From Candidatus Cellulosilyticum pullistercoris (GTDB taxonomy: Bacteria; Bacillota; Clostridia; Lachnospirales; Cellulosilyticaceae): a stretch of 7,087 nucleotides of DNA. The notes under the pieces were generated by a model. The model made no database searches, was not told where the DNA came from, and saw nothing but the letters and a program-made list of their open reading frames with translations. Shown in pieces: positions 1-5,362 of this stretch. The stretch's first letter is position 1; every line of letters starts with the position of its first letter. Both the position numbers and the translations under genes were made by a program. The stretch spans positions 1 through 7,087 of the forward strand of contig JAHLFQ010000045.1 in assembly GCA_018883705.1 (NCBI GenBank), in the 5' to 3' direction.

Positions 1-279
1 TTTTTTAGGATCACATTCTAAGAGATGACCAACTCTAGTGCGGCTTGCGAGTACCCCTGTTACAACTCTTGCCCCTTCATGTCCTTTTACATTATTAAAC
101 ATCATAGCTGGTCCTTCTTGTGTTGGTCGCATAACTGTTCCACCTGCTCCAACATGACGATACACACCAGATAGTTCTCCCATTGGATCCACTTCTACAT
201 CTGTTTCCACATATTGCCCTGGTAATGATTTTAAAAGTTCTAAAGCTGAACGTAAGTCATAAACTTTTTTATTTTCCAT
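1..279 (-). CDS. lpdC: Gallate/hydroxybenzoate decarboxylase catalytic subunit LpdC (UbiD family), N-terminal fragment
   Basis: Only the first 93 codons are present; the gene runs off the left edge, and UbiD-family proteins are usually about 470-490 residues. The translation begins MENKKVYDLRSALELL and contains ETDVEVDP (25-32), ELSGVYRHVGAGG (35-47) and MRPTQEGPAMMFNNVKG (50-66), then VTGVLASRTRVG. From memory, these segments match Lactobacillus plantarum LpdC, the prFMN-dependent gallate decarboxylase, much better than ubiquinone-pathway UbiD. The family removes CO2 non-oxidatively from hydroxybenzoates in the cytoplasm using prenylated FMN; the catalytic Glu-Arg-Glu residues would lie beyond the edge. 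The ATG at 279 has AGAGGA about 5 nt upstream. It is the third gene of a minus-strand operon, 42 nt after lpdD, next to the flavin prenyltransferase that makes its cofactor. The exact substrate (gallate, protocatechuate or other) cannot be read from this fragment. Confidence 0.9.
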   Translation of the reverse strand, partial: MENKKVYDLRSALELLKSLPGQYVETDVEVDPMGELSGVYRHVGAGGTVMRPTQEGPAMMFNNVKGHEGARVVTGVLASRTRVGHLLECDPKK

Positions 280-321
280 TTTATCCTCTTCTTTCTTTTG
301 ATATTTTTATCATAAACTTTT

Positions 322-666
322 TTATTGTAAAATTTTTATTGCCTCTTTTAACATTTCTTCTGTGAGTTTGACTAGCTCTTCTATCTGATCTTTAGTAAGG
401 TCATCATAATGAATGCCACAGTTTACAGTCACTTGCCTATTAAGTAACTTGGATAATTCTTTAGCCCATCTTTGACTAACTACGCCATCTTTGTGTTCTG
501 GTAGTTGCACAAAAACCTTTTCTCTACCTTCTTCAAAGATACTAACTGCCCCTATATGAGGGAGATTGCCACCTGTTAGCAAGATATGGATATCTTTAGG
601 CATTTTAGTGATACAGGCTTGAATTTCATAACCATACGCTTGCCTTTTTATCATGTAATTCTTCAT
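322..666 (-). CDS. lpdD: LpdD-like accessory protein of prFMN-dependent decarboxylase
   Basis: A 114-residue soluble protein with no signal peptide or membrane segment. Seen: a TGGNLPHIGAVSIF segment (31-44), a central VFVQLPEHKDG stretch (51-61), VNCGIHYDDLTKDQIEEL (81-98) and a C-terminal helix rich in Lys, Glu and Leu. The TGG...HIGAV and GIH-x-D features and the size resemble the LpdD family, described as a proteasome-assembly-chaperone-like fold acting as a prenylated-flavin chaperone for UbiD-type decarboxylases. This is distinct from the short (about 75-residue) zinc-ribbon-like BsdD/VdcD subunit. The ATG at 666 follows the lpdB stop directly (TAAATG, no gap), and its ribosome binding site GGTGGGAAGG lies inside the last codons of lpdB, implying translational coupling. 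The position between the prenyltransferase and decarboxylase genes supports a role in cofactor transfer or enzyme maturation; that role is inference. Confidence 0.8.
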   Translation of the reverse strand: MKNYMIKRQAYGYEIQACITKMPKDIHILLTGGNLPHIGAVSIFEEGREKVFVQLPEHKDGVVSQRWAKELSKLLNRQVTVNCGIHYDDLTKDQIEELVKLTEEMLKEAIKILQ

Positions 667-1233
667 TTAGACGCCTTCCCACCTTATAAATTTTTCACCT
701 TCAATCTCAAATTGATCTAGTATTTTACCAATCATATGTTTTATACAAGCATCTAAACTATCAGGCTGATTATAAAAACTTAACATTAAAGGCATAATAA
801 TAGCCCCCATACTACTTAACTTGTGCATATTCTCTAAGTGAATCGTAGAAAAGGGGCATTCACGTACTCCTAATATCAATTTTCTACGTTCTTTTAAGAT
901 AACATCTGCTGCACGTAATAAAAGACTATCACTATAACCACAAGCTATGCCTGCTACTGTTTTCATACTACATGGGAGAACAATCATTCCTTTTGTCTTA
1001 AAACTTCCACTAGCAATACTTGCACCAATGTTATGATTATCGTAAACAACATCGGCTAAGGAGCACATTTCTTCTATTTTATAATGCGTTTCAAGTCCTA
1101 ATGTCATTTGTGCCGCTTTTGAATAAACCAGATGCGTTTCTATCGAGCTATGCTTTTGTAATTGCTTTAAAAGTTCTATTGCCATGATGACGCCAGATGC
1201 CCCACTAACACCTACAATTATTCTATCCTTCAT
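667..1233 (-). CDS. lpdB: UbiX-family flavin prenyltransferase (LpdB/BsdB-like)
   Basis: A 188-residue protein of normal UbiX length. It makes prenylated FMN from reduced FMN and dimethylallyl (pyro)phosphate, the cofactor needed by the UbiD-type enzyme encoded downstream. Seen: the N-terminal flavin-binding loop GVSGASGV (8-15); the SGSF segment (75-78); the hallmark VLPCSMKTVAGIACGYSD (85-102); the basic stretch RAADVILKERRKL (107-119); and RECPFSTIHLENM (124-136) with MGAIIMPLMLSFY (142-154). Most UbiX proteins have MPPxPAFY there, so the second Pro is replaced by Leu. The C-terminus FIRWEGV recalls BsdB/LpdB rather than ubiquinone-pathway UbiX. The ATG at 1233 has a strong GGAGGG about 5 nt upstream. 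It is the first gene of the lpdBDC operon, divergent from a LysR regulator, an arrangement like bsdA-bsdBCD of Bacillus subtilis. Cytoplasmic; biochemical function sure, physiological substrate of the pathway not. Confidence 0.92.
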   Translation of the reverse strand: MKDRIIVGVSGASGVIMAIELLKQLQKHSSIETHLVYSKAAQMTLGLETHYKIEEMCSLADVVYDNHNIGASIASGSFKTKGMIVLPCSMKTVAGIACGYSDSLLLRAADVILKERRKLILGVRECPFSTIHLENMHKLSSMGAIIMPLMLSFYNQPDSLDACIKHMIGKILDQFEIEGEKFIRWEGV

Positions 1234-1257
1234 TGTTTCCCTCCAATCTCATCCATT

Positions 1258-1286
1258 ATTTTATAGTCGCTATTTTGTGAAATCAA
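1258..1286 (-). promoter_or_regulatory. Probable sigma-A promoter of lpdBDC
   Basis: On the minus strand TTGATT (1286-1281) and TAAAAT (1263-1258) are separated by exactly 17 bp. The start of transcription would be near 1251, giving a short leader before the lpdB ATG at 1233. An overlapping TATAAA (1265-1260) is an alternative -10. The -35 and -10 are imperfect, as expected for an activator-dependent promoter. Confidence 0.55.
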
Positions 1287-1306
1287 TTCTACTTTTATGT
1301 TATACT
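1278..1306 (+). promoter_or_regulatory. Probable promoter of the LysR regulator gene
   Basis: An extended -10, TGTTATACT, lies at 1298-1306, preceded by a weak -35 (TGAAAT, 1278-1283, 17 bp spacer). Transcription would start around 1313, inside the 17-bp palindrome, and the leader is only about 23 nt before the ATG at 1336. Confidence 0.5.
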
Positions 1307-1322
1307 ATTCCATATTGGAATA
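1306..1322. promoter_or_regulatory. Palindromic LysR-type operator TATTCCA-TAT-TGGAATA
   Basis: A perfect inverted repeat with 7-bp arms and a 3-bp centre, containing the T-N11-A pattern (T1308, A1320) typical of LysR-family recognition sites. Its centre (1314) is about 63 bp upstream of the predicted lpdB transcription start, the usual place of the LysR recognition site for activation. It also covers the predicted start of the LysR gene's own transcript, consistent with autorepression. Binding is inferred from position and symmetry. Confidence 0.6.
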
Positions 1323-1335
1323 CTCGGAGGAAACT

Positions 1336-2229
1336 ATGCACATTGATCGACTTAAATATTTTTTAGATTTAACTAAGACATTTAACTATACTGAAACAGC
1401 AGAGCACTTTTTTACTACGCAAAGTAATATTTCAAAACAAATTATTGCTCTGGAAAAAGAGCTTAATACTTTGCTATTTTCTCGTAAAAATCGTGCCATC
1501 CAATTAACAGAAGGCGGAAAAACATTAATCCCTTATGCTGAAAGAATCCTTTCTGATTACTCAGAGTTACAAAATGCACTTCTCCCCTTTAATAAAGATC
1601 ATTTAGAGCAACAACTCTTAAAAATTGCTGCAATTCCTGTGATGGTCAACTATAATATTCCCGGGTTAATTATGGAATTTCATCATAAATATCCTCATAT
1701 TGCACTAGATATTAGGGAAACTGAAAGTATTAATATTCTTAATGAGTTAAATCAAGGGTTATGTGATCTTGCTTATATGCGTTTATTTGATTTAAACACA
1801 CATAAATACGAAAAAATGACCATTGAAGAAGATTATTTCGCAGCTATTCTTCCAGCCAATCACCCTCTGGCTAAAAAAGAAATGCTTCAACTTGCTCAAC
1901 TTAAAGATGAAGTCTTTCTACAACTTGATAAAAACACACAACTCTTTAATTTGTTTAATACTTTATGTGAAAAGGAGCATTTCGAACCACATATTGGATA
2001 TACTGGTACACATATTTATACCATTTTAGATTTTGTTTCTAAAGGAATAGGCATCTCAATTATGATGAAAAATGCTGTTAAATCCTTTAGTCATCCTGGA
2101 ATTGTCATTGTTCCACTAAATGTTACCTTAAAAAGTGAACTTGCTTTTGTCCGTTTAAAAAATGCTAAACACTCACCTGCCTCAAACTACTTTTGGAGGT
2201 TTTTATCTCATACGCTTTTATCAAAATAG
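1336..2229 (+). CDS. LysR-type transcriptional regulator, divergent from the lpdBDC operon
   Basis: A 297-residue protein of standard LysR length. The N-terminal winged helix-turn-helix (about residues 1-60) starts MHIDRLKYFLDLTKTFNYTE; the recognition region TTQSNISKQIIALEKEL follows, then the wing LFSRKNRAIQLTEGGK. The rest (about 90-290) is the LysR effector-binding domain, with the usual LANHPLA-like segment (ILPANHPLAKKE) and GIGISIMMKNAV near the end. The ATG at 1336 is chosen because GGAGG sits 5 nt upstream; the in-frame ATG at 1297 lies inside the promoter -10 region and adds 13 residues (MLYYSILEYSEET) not expected before a LysR HTH. It is divergent from lpdB with a 102-bp shared control region, so it most likely activates lpdBDC in response to a hydroxybenzoate and represses itself. 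The effector is not known. Confidence 0.9.
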   Translation: MHIDRLKYFLDLTKTFNYTETAEHFFTTQSNISKQIIALEKELNTLLFSRKNRAIQLTEGGKTLIPYAERILSDYSELQNALLPFNKDHLEQQLLKIAAIPVMVNYNIPGLIMEFHHKYPHIALDIRETESINILNELNQGLCDLAYMRLFDLNTHKYEKMTIEEDYFAAILPANHPLAKKEMLQLAQLKDEVFLQLDKNTQLFNLFNTLCEKEHFEPHIGYTGTHIYTILDFVSKGIGISIMMKNAVKSFSHPGIVIVPLNVTLKSELAFVRLKNAKHSPASNYFWRFLSHTLLSK

Positions 2230-2241
2230 CAACTCCAATAT

Positions 2242-2271
2242 AAAAAAGAGTATGATAAATTCATCATACTC
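2242..2271 (-). terminator. Rho-independent terminator of the diguanylate cyclase gene
   Basis: A perfect 9-bp stem GAGTATGAT/ATCATACTC (2248-2256 with 2263-2271) and a 6-nt loop. Read on the minus strand it is followed by TTTTTT (2247-2242), giving a classical intrinsic terminator 12 nt after the cyclase stop codon. On the plus strand the hairpin ends in CCCTACTAG with no T-run, so it would stop LysR transcripts poorly. Confidence 0.85.
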
Positions 2272-2282
2272 TCCCTACTAGT

Positions 2283-4424
2283 TTATCGTTTACTTTTGCT
2301 AATATCTTTTATTTTAAATCCATTTCTTCCATTACGCTTCACTTCATAAAGCATTTCGTCAGCCATCATATATAATTTCTCAAACTCTATATCTTCCTCA
2401 GTGATCACGGCACCTACACTTAAAGATATTTTTTGAGTCTCTCCATTATACGCTACTTCTCTATTGATTAACCCACATAGCTGCTCCAATTTATCACTAA
2501 TCATTCCAATATCTTGTTTATCAATATCCGTCATAAAAACAGTAAATTCATCGCCTCCTAAACGAGAAACAATATCTTTATGTGAAAAGAACTGATTTAA
2601 TATGGAGCTAAATTCCACTAATAAATGATCACCCATTGTATGTCCAAATCGATCATTAACTTGTTTAAAATGGTCTATGTCAATAATAATTAAAGCAGCA
2701 TACAGGGATGGATCTTTCTTCTTTAAATAGTCTTCCACCAATCTCTCACAAGTTTCACGATTATAAATACCTGTTAGGCCATCTAGTTGAGTTTTTTCAA
2801 GTAAGATCCTTTTTACTTCTTTTAACTTATCAAATCTTGCTTTAATAAGTATAGCAATGACTGTAAGAACAATGACTATAATTAATATAACCACTTCCAA
2901 GTGACTTTGAATAAATTGCTTTAAACTAACATCATTGGACATTTTAATTATTTCTTTACTAACGATAGTTGTATTGTCTTCTCCAGTAAAAGAGGCTAGA
3001 GACTGAGTTAGAATATGCATTAAAGTTTCATCTAAGTCCTGAGCTAATCCTAGTGATACACCTATCTGATATTCACTCGGCTGAATTGCTATATTTCTAT
3101 AAATATCTTGTAATGTATAATACCCTATCGTATAGCTATCCACATAGGTCTTACTTGCTTCTCCCTTATTAACTGCTTGTATGCATTCTTCTAGTGTATC
3201 ATAGTACTTAATTTGATCATTATTGTCCCTTCCACTTGGATTGGCTCCCTTTTTTAAGGCAATCATATTTTTATCTTGCTGTAATGACATGTTTTTATTG
3301 ATGATTTCCTGTATATCTAATCTTAAAAGGCTTCTTGTTAAACAAAATTGATATTGATCTGCAATTAAATAATCATCCAAAACACCTAGCATGATATCTA
3401 CTTTATGACTTCTTAACAATTCATATCCTTCTTTATAACTAGAAATCCCGATAAAATCAATAGGAATATTGGTCTTTTGAGCTATTAAATTCATATACTC
3501 AACAAAAATTCCATCTGGCTTTTGTGTCTTTTTATTATAATATTGAAAGGGTATGGAGTTTGTAAGATAAGCAACTTTTAGAGGCTGCATTTCTTTGATA
3601 TAAGCTTCTTCTTTTTTGGATAAAATCAAAAACTTCTTATAATCACCTCGAAAATATTGATCATAAAGCTTCCTTTTAAATGAACCATCTTGCTCATCAA
3701 TCTTAATAAGTGCCTCATTAAGTTTCTCAACGATTTCTATATTTCCTTTGGTTGTTGCAAAATAATAGGGAACGGCCCCAAATTTAGCAACTGCTTTTCC
3801 ATCAATCCCATTGGTTGTCAAATCTCCACCAATTACTGCATCTACTTCTTTAGCTTTTAACGCTTCTTTTAATCCACTCTCTCCCACTTTGGAATCCAAA
3901 GGTGTGAGCACTACATCTTGAATGCCATTATTCTCACAGAACTTAAGGAAGTTATCTAGTGTTCCCTTAGCTGTTTCAAGATAGCCTACATTCATCCCAT
4001 CTAATATGACATAAGCAGATTCATCACATGCTTTATAATCATCAGATACAATTAAAGTACTATATGTATATCCCATATCATATTTAGGAAAATCAAATAT
4101 CTTCTCAATAGCATCACTTTTAAACATGCCACCCATTAGGTCAATCTCACCATTCTTTAAGGCATTTAATGCTTCACTTATATCCATCTCCACAAATTCA
4201 TATTCCCAATTGGTGTAGATACTAATCTCTCTTAAATAATCATATAAGTATCCTGTATAATAATCACCCTTTTTTTCTATAAATCCTTCATCACTTACAT
4301 AACCTACTCTAATTATGTTACGTTCTGCAGCCTTTACCGTTTCTACATGGATGATAATAGCTATTAAACTTATTAAAAATATTAAAATGGTAGTTCTTAG
4401 TTTGCTCCATTTATTAGATTTCAT
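2283..4424 (-). CDS. Membrane diguanylate cyclase with two tandem periplasmic solute-binding (SBP_bac_3) domains
   Basis: A 713-residue sensor. Domains in order: an N-terminal signal/anchor helix (about 10-32, TTILIFLISLIAIII); a first family-3 solute-binding domain (about 36-262, starting IIRVGYVSDEGFI); a second one (about 281-490, starting PLKVAYLTNSIPFQYY, with QKPDGIFVEYM); a membrane helix (about 508-528); a short linker; and a GGDEF domain (about 540-710). The cyclase looks active: LDGLTGIYNR (547-556), IDIDHFKQVND (581-591) and an intact GGDEF (623-627). The inhibitory I-site RxxD is SHKD (614-617), so its Arg is missing. The predicted role is binding an extracellular amino acid-like or other small ligand and changing c-di-GMP synthesis inside. 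The ATG at 4424 has GGAGG 6 nt upstream; an out-of-frame ATG at 4429 lies too close to it. A monocistronic gene, convergent with the LysR gene. The ligand is unknown. Confidence 0.9.
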   Translation of the reverse strand: MKSNKWSKLRTTILIFLISLIAIIIHVETVKAAERNIIRVGYVSDEGFIEKKGDYYTGYLYDYLREISIYTNWEYEFVEMDISEALNALKNGEIDLMGGMFKSDAIEKIFDFPKYDMGYTYSTLIVSDDYKACDESAYVILDGMNVGYLETAKGTLDNFLKFCENNGIQDVVLTPLDSKVGESGLKEALKAKEVDAVIGGDLTTNGIDGKAVAKFGAVPYYFATTKGNIEIVEKLNEALIKIDEQDGSFKRKLYDQYFRGDYKKFLILSKKEEAYIKEMQPLKVAYLTNSIPFQYYNKKTQKPDGIFVEYMNLIAQKTNIPIDFIGISSYKEGYELLRSHKVDIMLGVLDDYLIADQYQFCLTRSLLRLDIQEIINKNMSLQQDKNMIALKKGANPSGRDNNDQIKYYDTLEECIQAVNKGEASKTYVDSYTIGYYTLQDIYRNIAIQPSEYQIGVSLGLAQDLDETLMHILTQSLASFTGEDNTTIVSKEIIKMSNDVSLKQFIQSHLEVVILIIVIVLTVIAILIKARFDKLKEVKRILLEKTQLDGLTGIYNRETCERLVEDYLKKKDPSLYAALIIIDIDHFKQVNDRFGHTMGDHLLVEFSSILNQFFSHKDIVSRLGGDEFTVFMTDIDKQDIGMISDKLEQLCGLINREVAYNGETQKISLSVGAVITEEDIEFEKLYMMADEMLYEVKRNGRNGFKIKDISKSKR

Positions 4425-4542
4425 TTCATGCCTCCAGTATTACCTATTCTTGAATCATGCAATAAATTTGAAGGTATTTCTTTTATTCTTAAATTAAAAC
4501 CATTGATATCATAATTGCTAAAATAAATAAAATAACTTTGAA

Positions 4543-4551
4543 ATTATAACA
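4543..4551 (-). promoter_or_regulatory. Extended -10 promoter candidate for the diguanylate cyclase gene
   Basis: The minus strand reads TGTTATAAT, a perfect extended -10, without a clear -35. The transcript would begin near 4536 and have a leader of about 110 nt. I see no c-di-GMP riboswitch or other known structured element in that leader. Confidence 0.45.
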
Positions 4552-4567
4552 TTTTTTCAGATAGGCT

Positions 4568-4596
4568 TCTATACTTTTTACAATTTTATTCTACAA
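4568..4596 (-). promoter_or_regulatory. Second upstream promoter candidate for the diguanylate cyclase gene
   Basis: On the minus strand TTGTAG (4596-4591) and TATAGA (4573-4568) are spaced by 17 bp, about 25 bp upstream of the extended -10 candidate. Either or both could be used. The rest of the 284-nt intergenic stretch 4425-4708 holds only these promoters, the leader and a terminator; I see no RNA gene in it. Confidence 0.35.
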
Positions 4597-4645
4597 GTCT
4601 TAAACACGTTATAAAGTTAAGCTGGAGGCCAAATATTTGAGCAAT

Positions 4646-4676
4646 AAAAAAACTAGCGATTTCTCGCTAGTTTTTT
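4646..4676. terminator. Strong bidirectional terminator after the hydrogenase-rubrerythrin gene
   Basis: CTAGCGA (4653-4659) pairs with TCGCTAG (4664-4670) around the loop TTTC. The stem is flanked by seven A on the left (4646-4652) and six T on the right (4671-4676), so each strand shows hairpin plus T-run. It lies 32 nt after the minus-strand stop codon at 4709 and ends the hydrogenase-rubrerythrin transcript. No plus-strand gene ends here. Confidence 0.9.
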
Positions 4677-4708
4677 CTTTTCGCTATAGCTATTATTTAA
4701 AATACTTC

Positions 4709-5362
4709 TTAGTAATTTTTAGCTCTTACTTCAAAGTAGCTTTGTGGATGTGCACATACTGGACAAACTTCTGGTGCTTTTTTACCCATTACAAGGTGTC
4801 CACAGTTACGGCATTCCCACATTGTCATTTCACCTTTTTCAAATACTTGTTTCATTTCTACATTGTTTAAAAGTGCACGATATCTTTCTTCGTGTGATCT
4901 TTCAATCTCAGCAACTGCTCTAAATTTACGAGCTAATTCTGTAAAGCCTTCTTCTTCAGCTTCTTTTGCGAATGTATCATACATATCTGTCCATTCGTAA
5001 TTTTCTCCATCTGCTGCTTCTTTAAGGTTTTCAGCTGTGTTTCCAATTCCATTTAATTCTTTAAACCACATTTTTGCATGTTCTTTTTCATTATCTGCTG
5101 TATGTGTAAAGAGTGCTGCGATTTGTTCGAAACCTTCTTTTTTTGCAACGCTTGCAAAATATGTATATTTATTTCTTGCTTGGCTTTCTCCTGCAAAAGC
5201 AGCTAATAAGTTTTGTTCTGTTTTTGTTCCACTATAAGGATTAGTTTTTGCTTCTTCTACTTTTTCAAATTTATCTGCACCTACATGACAAATTGGGCAC
5301 TCAGCTGGTGCATTATCTCCTTCATGAATATAACCGCATACAGTACATTTAAATTTTGACAT
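4709..5362 (-). CDS. Rubrerythrin with rubredoxin domains at both ends, internal translation start
   Basis: A 217-residue protein if translated from its own ATG at 5362, which has a perfect AAGGAGG (5377-5371) 8 nt upstream. Rubrerythrin reduces hydrogen peroxide in the cytoplasm of anaerobes with electrons from NAD(P)H via rubredoxin-type proteins. Domains: an N-terminal rubredoxin-like knuckle pair (C6/C9 and C22/C25, in KFKCTVCGYIHEGD and ECPICHVGADKF); a ferritin-like four-helix di-iron domain (about 44-170) with E59 in GESQAR, E92-x-x-H95 in NEKEH and E154-x-x-H157 in EIERSH; and a C-terminal rubredoxin (C184/C187 and C200/C203). The N-terminal module looks like that of reverse rubrerythrins, while the core and C-terminus are classical, giving a two-headed form. 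It shares its frame with the upstream hydrogenase with no stop between, so it may be made both as a fusion and alone. It is followed by a strong terminator. Confidence 0.88.
   Translation of the reverse strand: MSKFKCTVCGYIHEGDNAPAECPICHVGADKFEKVEEAKTNPYSGTKTEQNLLAAFAGESQARNKYTYFASVAKKEGFEQIAALFTHTADNEKEHAKMWFKELNGIGNTAENLKEAADGENYEWTDMYDTFAKEAEEEGFTELARKFRAVAEIERSHEERYRALLNNVEMKQVFEKGEMTMWECRNCGHLVMGKKAPEVCPVCAHPQSYFEVRAKNY

Noticed and set aside
183..365. Plus-strand open frame opposite lpdC and lpdD
   Set aside because: Its hydrophobic, Leu/Phe-rich translation is what the antisense of A-rich coding sequence gives. It has no ribosome binding site and overlaps two real genes.
4425..4536. 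Possible c-di-GMP riboswitch in the long leader of the diguanylate cyclase gene
   Set aside because: The leader is almost all A/T, and none of the conserved GEMM core segments can be found on the minus strand. It shows no stable paired stems.
4430..4629. Inverted pair GCCTCCAG (4430-4437) and CTGGAGGC (4622-4629)
   Set aside because: One copy is simply the cyclase ribosome binding site. The 184-nt separation and short arms make chance the better explanation.
4637..4870. Plus-strand open frame across the terminator and the rubrerythrin C-terminus
   Set aside because: It starts inside the intrinsic terminator region, is antisense to a well-supported gene, and its translation has no recognisable features.
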